In this document: in pieces, positions 26,474 to 34,691 of the stretch
How positions within the stretch are numbered: the stretch's first letter is position 1
How the letters are laid out: each line of letters begins with the position of its first letter
From: Cytobacillus depressus
GTDB taxonomy: Bacteria > Bacillota > Bacilli > Bacillales > Cytobacillaceae
Length of the DNA: 64,000 bases
NCBI RefSeq assembly: GCF_008923245.1
Contig: NZ_WBOS01000013.1
Span: 1 to 64,000 of the forward strand
Direction of reading: 5' to 3'
The notes under the pieces: generated by a model
Told to the model about the DNA's origin: nothing
What the model saw: only the letters and a program-made list of their open reading frames with translations
The model's database searches: none
Made by a program: the position numbers and the translations under genes

Positions 26474-27403
26474 TTATCTCGCAGGCTGCCATTCGTTTGA
26501 GTGGAGATCAGAGCTTTTTCCCGCCTTCATTATCTGTCCCGGAAGAGTTTTTTCTAGCTTTCCTTCCAGCTCCTTGGCTAAAGTAATTAATTTATCGATA
26601 TTCATTTCGGTTTCATATCCCATCAATTCCAGCATATGCACAATATCTTCTGTACAAATATTCCCCGAAGCTCCTGGGGCAAACGGGCAACCTCCAATGC
26701 CAGCAAGTGAACTATCAAATCGTGTGACTCCCGCCTCCAAGCCAGCCATTACATTGGCCGCTCCCATTCCTCTCGTATTATGCAGGTGCAGGTGAAGTGT
26801 TAAATTAGGGAATTGTTTAAGGACCTGCTGACACGTTTCTTTTACCTGTAAAGGGTGAGCCATCCCTGTTGTATCCGCTAATATAATTGAGTTTATTCCC
26901 CAATCCGTTAACCGCTCGATTAAAGGAATCACCCGCTCCGGTTTATAAATCCCTTCGAATGGGCAGCCGAAGCTCGTAGCGATGCCTACATTGATCGGTA
27001 TTTTTTCTTCTTCTGCTCTTCTGATTAAAAACCGGATATTATCCAAACTTTCCGATACGGACCGGCGACTATTTTTACGATTATGTGTCTCGCTTACTGA
27101 AAAAGTAAAATTGATTTCATCCGTACCTGCAGCAATTGCTCTTTCTACCCCTTTCTCATTTAACGCCAGTGTACAAAAGGTCACATCATTCGGGCGATCA
27201 GACAATCCACACATGACAGCTTCCGCATCCTTCATCTGTGGGACATATATTGGATGAACAAATGAAGTCACTTCAAGTCGCTTTACACCTGCCTCTATTA
27301 ATCTTCTAATAAGTGAAATTTTATATTCTGTCTCAATAAAACCAGGTTCAATTTGAAAACCATCCCTTGTCACTACTTCTGTCATCGTAACTTGCTTCCT
27401 CAT
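26474..27403 (-). CDS. HMG-CoA lyase-like enzyme (HMGL TIM-barrel family)
   Basis: 309 residues from the ATG at 27403 (AAGGAGGG site). HMG-CoA lyase catalytic residues are visible: Arg13-Asp14 in VTRDGFQIE, Glu44 in RLEVTS, the metal ligands in LHLHLHN (His206, His208), and Cys239 in the loop GIGGCPFAPGASGN. The segment SVSETHNRKN differs from the mammalian enzyme and may mark other 3-hydroxy-acyl-CoA substrates. Authentic activity splits HMG-CoA to acetyl-CoA and acetoacetate. It is the first gene of the sigma-54-driven operon with the ABC importer; a 162-bp gap precedes the binding protein. Confidence 0.88.
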   Translation of the reverse strand: MRKQVTMTEVVTRDGFQIEPGFIETEYKISLIRRLIEAGVKRLEVTSFVHPIYVPQMKDAEAVMCGLSDRPNDVTFCTLALNEKGVERAIAAGTDEINFTFSVSETHNRKNSRRSVSESLDNIRFLIRRAEEEKIPINVGIATSFGCPFEGIYKPERVIPLIERLTDWGINSIILADTTGMAHPLQVKETCQQVLKQFPNLTLHLHLHNTRGMGAANVMAGLEAGVTRFDSSLAGIGGCPFAPGASGNICTEDIVHMLELMGYETEMNIDKLITLAKELEGKLEKTLPGQIMKAGKSSDLHSNEWQPAR

Positions 27404-27457
27404 CAAGTTGCACCCTCCTTAAAAATAAAAATTGTACCCAATCCTATAAATTTATCC

Positions 27458-27475
27458 TTGCAATATTTGTGCCAA
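27458..27475 (-). promoter_or_regulatory. sigma-54 (SigL) promoter of the lyase/ABC operon
   Basis: Minus strand TTGGCACA, AATA, TTGCAA: -24/-12 element with correct spacing, 55 bp upstream of the lyase start. One departure from consensus (A for G at the end of the -24 box). Confidence 0.87.
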
Positions 27476-27546
27476 ATCAAATTCCCGATTAAATGGCCCT
27501 TTTTAAGCCTAGCCTGAGGTTTCTTCCAAATTTAATGTTTGATTTC

Positions 27547-27592
27547 GTTGCAAATCCGTTTTCAAAATGTCTTGTGCAACCAAATTGCAACA
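27547..27592. promoter_or_regulatory. upstream activating sites (GTTGCAA / TGCAAC) for the lyase operon
   Basis: GTTGCAA at 27547-27553, TTGTGCAAC at 27572-27580 and TTGCAACA at 27585-27592, about 100-145 bp upstream of the expected start site. They share the core of the palindrome at 22100-22113, so one activator probably serves both promoters. Confidence 0.6.
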
Positions 27593-27661
27593 AACTTAAG
27601 ACATGCGAATTTAAGCTCGTCCAATCTCCAAAATATATATTGAATATTCTCTAGTAGGGAG

Positions 27662-27751
27662 ATGATAAAACAAGAAAGCGTAGTGTGGAAGGTAGTTTTC
27701 ATTACTGGGCAGGAGAGGTTCGAAGCAGTTTTTTTGCAAAAACAGGACTAA
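27662..27751 (+). CDS. possible 29-residue small ORF
   Basis: ATG at 27662 after TAGGGAG; the predicted peptide is MIKQESVVWKVVFITGQERF plus nine residues. The spacing of the ribosome site is short. It lies alone in the 484-bp region between the lyase and pucG genes and may be chance or a gene remnant. No other gene is apparent in that region. Confidence 0.2.
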   Translation: MIKQESVVWKVVFITGQERFEAVFLQKQD

Positions 27752-27845
27752 TCTATATATCTTTTTACAATTTTTACTTTAATTAATTTTCTATTCAAAA
27801 ATCCCCCTTCTCTGTCATGTATTACACTGCCTTGGCGAAATAAAT

Positions 27846-27880
27846 TAAACGGCCACAAATGCGGCCGTTTAGTCTCGTTG
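27846..27880 (-). terminator. intrinsic terminator of pucG
   Basis: TAAACGGCC, 8-nt loop, GGCCGTTTA: perfect 9-bp stem, followed on the minus strand by AATTTATTT. Confidence 0.75.
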
Positions 27881-27890
27881 TTTAGTGTTC

Positions 27891-29129
27891 TTACACCATA
27901 TTCATTTTGTATTCATCATATACGTTCAATGCCGCCTGTAAGCTTTCGCCTTTATTCACATGAAAGCCTTTGCGGATAAGAGTTGCTTCTAATGCGGAAA
28001 GAACATGAAGGATATTTTTCTTGCGTGAGCTATATCCCATTGTCCCGATCCGCCAAATCTTACCTTGAAGAGGGCCAAAGGAACTGGCAATTTCTACTTC
28101 AAAATCTTCTAGCATCATGGAACGTACCTCTTCACCATCAATACCCGCCGGAATCTCAATAGCAGTCACGACAGGCAGCTTGTTCTTTTCATCACCAAAT
28201 AACTCCAAGCCCATCGCTTTAATTCCTGCCACTAATGCATTTTCATTTAATTTATGGCGGGCGAAGCGGTTTTCAAGTCCTTCTTCAAGAATAATACGAA
28301 GTCCTTCTCTTAAAGCATATTGCATACTCGTCGCTTCCGTATGATGATTTAGGCGGACTGGACTCCAATAATCTTGGAGCTGTGCTAAATCAAAATAATT
28401 GCTGGTAATTCGATTATGAGAGGGCTCACTCTGGAATTTTCTTAAGCCCAATTCAATACTTTTTCTTTTATTGATCACTTCTTCAATTCGATCGTTATAA
28501 GTAATCGGAGCCAATCCGGATGGAACAGATAAGCATTTTTGCGTGCCTCCAATAACAGCATCAAGCTTAAGCTCATCTACTTTGATGTCGACTCCGCCCA
28601 ATGAGGCGACAGCATCGACAACTAACAGCACATCTGCATTACGGCAAGCTTCCCCAATTTCCTTTAACGGCTGCATGCAAGCAGTTGATGTTTCGGCATG
28701 AACAATGGCAACTATTTTTGGTGAAACCTCATGAATCTTATTAATGACTTCTTCCGGATCAAACACCTCTCCCCAAGGAACCTCCATTGTCGTCACCTCT
28801 GCCCCGTAGCGCTGGCAGATTTCAGTTAACAGATAGCCAAACCGGCCGTATATCGGAACAAGCACTTTATCTCCGGGTTCAATGATGCTGCAAAGAACCG
28901 CTTCGATCCCCGCTCGGGAAGTCCCGTCAATTGGAAATGCCCATTGATTATCTGTTTGAAATAAATCCCGAAGCATGTCCATCGTTTCATTCATAATATT
29001 CGTAAAGGCAGGATCAAATTGTCCTAAGATCGGAGTAGCCATCGCCCTCAATACTCTTGGATCAACTTCAACCGGCCCAGGTGTCATTATAGTTCTGAGT
29101 GGAATGTTTAAGTCAGTGTACTTGGTCAT
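27891..29129 (-). CDS. pucG: (S)-ureidoglycine-glyoxylate / alanine-glyoxylate class V aminotransferase
   Basis: 412 residues from the ATG at 29129, chosen for GCAGGAG upstream; the frame runs on to 29225. A PLP fold-type I enzyme with IMTPGPVEVDPRVLRAM, DGTSRAGIEAVL, VVDAVASLGG and the Schiff-base Lys in GGTQKCLSVPSGLAPI. It closely resembles Bacillus PucG, which transaminates glyoxylate during purine (ureide) catabolism. No other puc genes lie in the window, so a role as alanine- or serine-glyoxylate aminotransferase is possible. Confidence 0.85.
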   Translation of the reverse strand: MTKYTDLNIPLRTIMTPGPVEVDPRVLRAMATPILGQFDPAFTNIMNETMDMLRDLFQTDNQWAFPIDGTSRAGIEAVLCSIIEPGDKVLVPIYGRFGYLLTEICQRYGAEVTTMEVPWGEVFDPEEVINKIHEVSPKIVAIVHAETSTACMQPLKEIGEACRNADVLLVVDAVASLGGVDIKVDELKLDAVIGGTQKCLSVPSGLAPITYNDRIEEVINKRKSIELGLRKFQSEPSHNRITSNYFDLAQLQDYWSPVRLNHHTEATSMQYALREGLRIILEEGLENRFARHKLNENALVAGIKAMGLELFGDEKNKLPVVTAIEIPAGIDGEEVRSMMLEDFEVEIASSFGPLQGKIWRIGTMGYSSRKKNILHVLSALEATLIRKGFHVNKGESLQAALNVYDEYKMNMV

Positions 29130-29456
29130 AGTATCAACTCCTGCTGTGAATATTTTTGAATAATAATGAATAATTATAAATTCGATTTTAACAGGGTAAA
29201 GCCTTCGAATCAACAGACAATTCAAAAAGTTCGCTAGTAATATAGTTCCAATTTACAGAAAGTTACTCTTTTCTTCATATAATTAAATTACCTTGAAATT
29301 TGTCCGTCATGAGGAATATGAACACTCCAGGGAACACTTTTCCCAAGTTCACCATCCAAAACGCTTCTCATGAACTCCCTATTGACCTTATCGGGCACCC
29401 CTTTTTTCCATTATCCCCGCTTAGAAACAGTATTTTAAAAATTTAAGTATTATTAT

Positions 29457-29485
29457 TTGACAAAAGGCAAACTCTATATGATAAT
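29457..29485 (+). promoter_or_regulatory. ahpC promoter
   Basis: TTGACA (29457-29462), 17 bp, GATAAT (29480-29485), giving a start near 29492. The region 29130-29456 upstream of it shows no gene. Confidence 0.8.
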
Positions 29486-29495
29486 AAGTGTTGTA

Positions 29496-29510
29496 TTAGA
29501 ATTATTATAA
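29496..29510 (+). promoter_or_regulatory. PerR box
   Basis: TTAGAATTATTATAA matches the Bacillus PerR consensus TTATAATNATTATAA at 14 of 15 positions (G for T at position 4). It covers the first bases of the transcript, as expected for repression of ahpCF relieved by peroxide. Confidence 0.85.
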
Positions 29511-29631
29511 TTAACGAATGATAATTAATATCGATACAAAGTTATTTTTCGTTAATTAAAGTTTTGGCTTTATGTCAAAACTAATAGTTGTTGTTTATCA
29601 TTTACTAACCATACTAGGAGGAAAATTTATT

Positions 29632-30201
29632 ATGTCTCTAATCGGAAAAGAAATTCTACCATTTAAAGCACAAGCTTACGATGCTGGTAACGGCGAGTTT
29701 ATCGAGGTTACTGAACAAAGCATGAAAGGACAATGGAGTGTTGTTTGCTTCTATCCTGCAGATTTTACATTCGTGTGCCCGACTGAGCTTGAGGACCTTC
29801 AAAACCAATATGCTGAACTTCAAGGTCTTGGAGTTGAAGTGTTCTCAGTTTCAACAGATACACACTTTACACATAAAGCATGGCATGACCATTCAGAAGC
29901 GATTGGCAAAATCAAATATGTAATGATTGGTGATCCTTCTCACCAAATTTCTCGCAACTTTGATGTATTAATTGAAGAAGATGGTGTTGCAGATCGCGGA
30001 ACGTTCATCATCGATCCAGATGGTGTTGTTCAAGCAGTTGAAATTAACGCAGGCGGCATCGGCCGTGATGCAAGCATCCTTGTTAGCAAAATTAAAGCTG
30101 CACAATATGTTCGCAACAACCCAGGTGAAGTTTGCCCAGCAAAATGGCAAGAAGGTGCATCAACACTTAAGCCAAGCCTTGATCTTGTAGGCAAAATTTA
30201 A
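29632..30201 (+). CDS. ahpC: alkyl hydroperoxide reductase peroxiredoxin subunit
   Basis: 189 residues from the ATG at 29632 with an AGGAGG site; the frame upstream to 29572 lacks one. A typical 2-Cys peroxiredoxin: peroxidatic Cys49 in [13 protein letters not shown], resolving Cys in [10 protein letters not shown] near 168, and the C-terminal [13 protein letters not shown]. It reduces hydrogen and organic peroxides in the cytoplasm and is recharged by AhpF, encoded 13 bp downstream. PerR control is indicated by the box at 29496. Confidence 0.97.
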   Translation: MSLIGKEILPFKAQAYDAGNGEFIEVTEQSMKGQWSVVCFYPADFTFVCPTELEDLQNQYAELQGLGVEVFSVSTDTHFTHKAWHDHSEAIGKIKYVMIGDPSHQISRNFDVLIEEDGVADRGTFIIDPDGVVQAVEINAGGIGRDASILVSKIKAAQYVRNNPGEVCPAKWQEGASTLKPSLDLVGKI

Positions 30202-30214
30202 GGAGTGCAATCAA

Positions 30215-31744
30215 ATGATACTTGATGCAGACATAAAAGCACAATTAGCCCAATATCTTCAAATGTTGGAGGGCGATGTGCTGCTCAAAGTTAGCGCAGG
30301 TTCCGATGAAGTTTCTCGCGACATGCTAGCTCTAGTCGATGAATTAGCTACAATGTCACCTAGAATTAAAGTAGAGAACGCGGAATTACAGAGAACACCG
30401 AGCTTTAGTGTGAATCGTATTGGCGAAGACACTGGGGTCATTTTTGCTGGTGTCCCTCTTGGACATGAATTTACTTCATTAGTGTTAGCTTTGTTGCAGG
30501 TGAGTGGGAGAGCTCCGAAAGTCGATCAGAAAGTCATTGATCAAGTGAAAAGCATTAAGGGCGAGTATCACTTTGAATCTTACGTCAGCTTAAGCTGCCA
30601 CAACTGTCCAGATGTTGTACAAGCACTGAATGTGATGAGTGTCCTAAACCCTAATATTTCACACACGATGATTGATGGGGCGGCGTTTAAGGAAGAAGTA
30701 GAAAGCAAGAACATTATGGCTGTACCGACGGTTTTCCTTAATGGAGAAGAGTTCGGCGGCGGCCGTATGTCACTTGAGGAAATCCTTGCGAAAATGGGCA
30801 GTGCTCCAGACGCATCGGAATTTGCTAATAAAGAGCCATTCGATGTACTTGTTGTTGGAGGCGGCCCTGCGGGGGCGAGTGCGGCCATCTATACCGCACG
30901 TAAAGGCATTCGTACAGGTATTATTGCTGAGCGCTTCGGCGGACAGATTATGGACACAATGAGCATCGAGAATTTTATTAGCGTCAAGTCCACTGAAGGT
31001 CCGAAGCTTGCCGCAAGCCTTGAAGAGCATGTGAAAGATTATGACATTGATGTGATGAACTTACAGCGTGCCAAACGTTTAGAAAAGAAAGACCTCATTG
31101 AAATTGAGCTGGAAAACGGCGCTGTTCTAAAAAGTAAAGCAGTTATCCTTTCAACAGGTGCGCGCTGGCGTAATGTCGGTGTTCCTGGCGAGGCTGAATT
31201 TAAGAATAAAGGTGTGGCGTACTGCCCTCACTGCGATGGTCCATTATTTGCAGGGAAAAAAGTAGCCGTTATTGGCGGCGGTAACTCCGGCATCGAGGCT
31301 GCCATCGACCTTGCAGGAATTGTTGAACACGTAACCGTTCTTGAATTTAATCCAGAGCTAAAAGCGGATTCAGTACTCCAAGATCGTCTTTACAGTTTGC
31401 CGAATGTCACAGTCCTTATGAATGTTCAAACGAAAGAAATTACTGGTACCGATAAGGTAAACGGAATTACTTACGTTGAGCGTGACACTGAGGAAGAGAA
31501 GCATATTGAACTGGCAGGAGTATTTGTTCAGATTGGTCTTGTGCCAAATACGGATTGGTTAGGTGAAACCGTTGAACGCACAAGAATGGGTGAAATCGTT
31601 GTCGACAATCGTGGCGCAACGAACATCCCAGGCCTGTTTGCGGCTGGAGACTGCACAAACACACCATATAAGCAGATCATTATTTCCATGGGATCAGGCG
31701 CAAATGCAGCCTTAGGGGCATTTGATTATCTGATTCGAAATTAA
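30215..31744 (+). CDS. ahpF: alkyl hydroperoxide reductase flavoprotein subunit
   Basis: 509 residues. N-terminal tandem thioredoxin-fold domain with the CHNC redox pair (128-131), then an FAD and NADH binding thioredoxin reductase module (VVGGGPAGASAA, IGGGNSGIEAAIDLAG, GLFAAGDCTN) with the active pair CPHC near 343. It transfers electrons from NADH to AhpC. Normal length and complete. Confidence 0.97.
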   Translation: MILDADIKAQLAQYLQMLEGDVLLKVSAGSDEVSRDMLALVDELATMSPRIKVENAELQRTPSFSVNRIGEDTGVIFAGVPLGHEFTSLVLALLQVSGRAPKVDQKVIDQVKSIKGEYHFESYVSLSCHNCPDVVQALNVMSVLNPNISHTMIDGAAFKEEVESKNIMAVPTVFLNGEEFGGGRMSLEEILAKMGSAPDASEFANKEPFDVLVVGGGPAGASAAIYTARKGIRTGIIAERFGGQIMDTMSIENFISVKSTEGPKLAASLEEHVKDYDIDVMNLQRAKRLEKKDLIEIELENGAVLKSKAVILSTGARWRNVGVPGEAEFKNKGVAYCPHCDGPLFAGKKVAVIGGGNSGIEAAIDLAGIVEHVTVLEFNPELKADSVLQDRLYSLPNVTVLMNVQTKEITGTDKVNGITYVERDTEEEKHIELAGVFVQIGLVPNTDWLGETVERTRMGEIVVDNRGATNIPGLFAAGDCTNTPYKQIIISMGSGANAALGAFDYLIRN

Positions 31745-31756
31745 TCATTTTTTGAA

Positions 31757-31797
31757 AGTCACTTTGCTACTTACTTGTAGTAAAGTGGCTTTTTTAT
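31757..31797 (+). terminator. intrinsic terminator of ahpCF
   Basis: GTCACTTTGCTAC, TTACTT, GTAGTAAAGTGGC, then TTTTTTATTTT. Long stem, 12 bp after the ahpF stop. Confidence 0.87.
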
Positions 31798-31897
31798 TTT
31801 GTTCCCCTTTTATGTGCTAATACTCATTTCTTAAAATATATATGATACTAGACTTTTCACCCAAAAATTGTATTTGCCGTATAGTCTATTTTAAAAA

Positions 31898-33127
31898 ATG
31901 ACTGGGGAGAGGGTTTTGGCGAAATCAAAAGTGCTGGAAGGGAAATATTTCATATTAGCATTATTATTTGCTGGCTGGTCTTTGGGGAATTTAGATCGTT
32001 TTGTCATGAACTATGCGGTTATTTCCATTTCGAAGGATTTACAGCTTAGTGCTACTTCCACAGGATTTTTGCTAAGCAGTTTTTTCGCAGGGTATGCGCT
32101 CATGCAAATTCCTGGAGGCTGGTTAGCCGATCGGTATGGTTCAAGAAAAGTCTTGATAACCGCGATTATTATGTGGTCCATCTTTACCGCCTTAACAGGG
32201 GCAGCTTGGTCATTTGCTTCCATATTAATCATTCGTTTTTTCTTTGGGGTCGGAGAAGGGGGCTATGTGCCAGCTGGATCCAAGCTGATTGCCCAAACCT
32301 TTCCGCTTTCGGAACGAGGAAGAGCCATGTCCATTGTGCTTTCATCAGGAGCCTTTTTAGGGATTATTACCCCCATTTTTGCAACGACGATGATGGCGAC
32401 CATTGGATGGAGAATGATGTTTTGGATCATAGGCGGAATCGGCGTTCTGTTAGCAGCACTATTTTGGCTTTACATAAAGGATCCTAAAGAAGCAGTTGAA
32501 GATGTCAGAGAAGAAGGCAATAGCCAACAGCCAACATCCTTACTTCAACTTTTAAAATACCCTTTCGTTTGGAGCTTATTTATTGCTTCATTGAGTGTAA
32601 ATGCAATTAACTGGGGACTTTTATCGTGGATGCCGACCTACCTAGTAAATGTTCGCGGATTAGAGCTGTTTGAATTAGGCTGGATTGCAGCCATTCCAGG
32701 ATTGTCAGCTATTATTGGCACATTCGGAGCCGGCTATTTATTAGATAAATTACCAAAGGGAAAAGATTATTTTTACGGGATCATTAGTGCGGCTTTTGTC
32801 GGCATTTTGCTTTATTTGATGTTTAATGCAGGCAGTGTTACTGAATTCATGACGTATCAAACGATTATCATGATTTTCGGTGCCTTTATCATCATTTTCC
32901 TGCCAACGAATGTCCTAAAGACTGTACCCTCACAAATTGTCGGTTCCGCCATGGGATTTGTTAGCTTCGGCGGACAGCTTGCAGGCTTCATCACCCCCAT
33001 TGCCATTGGATTTATCGTTGAATTGTCCGACGGCTCATTTGATGCTGCCTTTTGGCTCTTAATTGGATTTGCTATTGTTTGTATGTTGTCTTTTATTACT
33101 TTGGCGGGGATAAAGCGGACTGTTTAA
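31898..33127 (+). CDS. MFS transporter, anion:cation symporter (ACS)-like
   Basis: About 409 residues, 12 membrane helices. The loop 2-3 motif GWLADRYGSRKV and NLDRFVMNYAVISISKDL in helix 1 resemble the ACS family (hexuronate, glucarate, phthalate, small organic acids). It could start at a TTG (31916) because GGGGAGAGG lies just inside the longer ATG-initiated frame. A lone gene after the ahpCF terminator. Substrate unknown. Confidence 0.87.
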   Translation: MTGERVLAKSKVLEGKYFILALLFAGWSLGNLDRFVMNYAVISISKDLQLSATSTGFLLSSFFAGYALMQIPGGWLADRYGSRKVLITAIIMWSIFTALTGAAWSFASILIIRFFFGVGEGGYVPAGSKLIAQTFPLSERGRAMSIVLSSGAFLGIITPIFATTMMATIGWRMMFWIIGGIGVLLAALFWLYIKDPKEAVEDVREEGNSQQPTSLLQLLKYPFVWSLFIASLSVNAINWGLLSWMPTYLVNVRGLELFELGWIAAIPGLSAIIGTFGAGYLLDKLPKGKDYFYGIISAAFVGILLYLMFNAGSVTEFMTYQTIIMIFGAFIIIFLPTNVLKTVPSQIVGSAMGFVSFGGQLAGFITPIAIGFIVELSDGSFDAAFWLLIGFAIVCMLSFITLAGIKRTV

Positions 33128-33233
33128 AGATAAAGTCAAGCATTACCCAATTGTAGACGAAACGGTTTGTTTGTATAGTTTAGCCAGGGAATTATTGTTA
33201 AAGGAAAAATCATTGGAGAAAGCAGGGAGAAAA

Positions 33234-34247
33234 ATGCTAACTGGATTAGTAGTATTGGTAGCTCTACTTGCTCTAGGATTTATATATGAACTAGTATCAC
33301 GGCATAAAGATGTGAGGCGCCCCCCTTTAGGGGAAATGATTGATGTTGGCGGCTATCGTGTCCACCTCACGGATGCCGGCCAAGGCGGGCCCACGGTCGT
33401 CATCATTCATGGCGCCGGTGATTGCTCTTATTCATGGATGCATATTAGCAAAGAATTATCTAAGTTTACTAGAGTTATTACATATGACCGTGCAGGTTTG
33501 GGCTCAAGTGATCCCGGCCTCGCGCCAACTCCCGAACATACCCTCAACGAGCTTAACAACCTGCTAGGTATAAGTGGAGTCCCTGGGCCGTATGTACTTG
33601 TGGGTCATTCCTTAGGAGGACTGATTGCTCGAATCTATGCTTTAAAATATCCTAATCAAGTAGCTGGGCTAGTGTTTCTTGATTCGACACATGAGTTTCT
33701 CAAAGATGATGCTAAGTTCAAGCAGAGCTTTGTCTTTTTCAGTTTTATGCTGAAGGTTCTAAGACTCCTTTCTTTATTCGGTTTTTCGCGATTCCTTGGT
33801 AACGTTTTAGGGATTATTCCGATGTTTAGTAGCGAACACTCCTATTACAAAAAGCAGCTTGATGCCGAAGAATACATGCAATGGAAAGGGATGCTTTACA
33901 ATACTGTTGCCGGTAAGACAGCTGAAGCGGAATTCAAAGGCGCCTGGGCACATCTTGAGACGGCTGCGAATCAATTAAATAGCAGTCTGGAAAAACCACA
34001 GTTTGGTGACCTTCCGATTGCAGTTGTAAATAACCCGGGATTTGGTATCCAATGGACCAATATGCAAAAAGAACTGGCTTCTAGGTCAACGAATCATATC
34101 CATAAGACGAGTGATCGTAAGGGCCACAGTCTGCAAATGCCGCGACCCGAATATGTTTTTGCAGCCGTCCATTTTGTCGTTGAACAAGCACAGGATCGCA
34201 ATGGCCGAACTCTCGCTGAATCTTATCAGAAAGATAACTTGAATTAG
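33234..34247 (+). CDS. membrane-anchored alpha/beta hydrolase
   Basis: About 337 residues. An N-terminal membrane anchor (LTGLVVLVALLALGFIYELV) is followed by an alpha/beta hydrolase domain: oxyanion loop IIHGAGDCSYSW, YDRAGLGSSD, nucleophile Ser in VGHSLGG, acid FLDSTHE region and a late His (DRKGHSLQMP). The start is uncertain: ATG 33234 has a GGGAG site, while the frame is open to a TTG at 33171. It lies 106 bp after the MFS gene and may be co-transcribed. The substrate is unknown. Confidence 0.8.
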   Translation: MLTGLVVLVALLALGFIYELVSRHKDVRRPPLGEMIDVGGYRVHLTDAGQGGPTVVIIHGAGDCSYSWMHISKELSKFTRVITYDRAGLGSSDPGLAPTPEHTLNELNNLLGISGVPGPYVLVGHSLGGLIARIYALKYPNQVAGLVFLDSTHEFLKDDAKFKQSFVFFSFMLKVLRLLSLFGFSRFLGNVLGIIPMFSSEHSYYKKQLDAEEYMQWKGMLYNTVAGKTAEAEFKGAWAHLETAANQLNSSLEKPQFGDLPIAVVNNPGFGIQWTNMQKELASRSTNHIHKTSDRKGHSLQMPRPEYVFAAVHFVVEQAQDRNGRTLAESYQKDNLN

Positions 34248-34691
34248 GTTCATTCGTTCCCATTTAAAAATCCCTTTTCTAGGGGTTACTTTTATATTAA
34301 TGATGTGACAAAAATAAGGGAAACCTAATCTATAGGTCACCTCATCATGTTAAGCTAGTGCTAATACAAAGTTAGCCGGCTTTTACTTTGGATAATTATC
34401 GCAGCGCACTATATACAAACTGAATAGATTTTGCTACATACCCTCTTTTATTAAAATCCCCGACAATGTAAACATCCTAGATGCCCCTAAACATTATGTT
34501 TCTTGGTGAATAGACCATTCTCGCTTTCATTAATCCGTATCCGTAAGCAGAAAGTAGAAAAAAGATATTGTTGTCTTCGTGTCTGTTGCAGCGGAAAGTA
34601 TGTAAATTAATAAATAACGGTCGCCATGAAATATACATGACGACCGTTTTGTACCAATTCCTCTTATAAACTATATTCACTTCAAAAAGAA
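34248..34691. other. intergenic region, no gene recognised
   Basis: 444 bp between convergent hydrolase and mqo genes. Apart from the hairpin at 34617-34651 I see no coding signal with a ribosome site and no RNA motif. A weak hairpin (ATCCC ... GGGGTT, 34265-34290) may end the hydrolase transcript. Confidence 0.5.
34617..34651 (-). terminator. terminator downstream of mqo
   Basis: Stem ACGGTCGCCATG / CATGACGACCGT with one mismatch and a 7-nt loop. T-rich on both sides, so it may work in both directions. Confidence 0.7.

Noticed and set aside
34248..34691. Small genes in the hydrolase-mqo gap
   Set aside because: Short frames exist on both strands but none has a ribosome site or protein-like composition.
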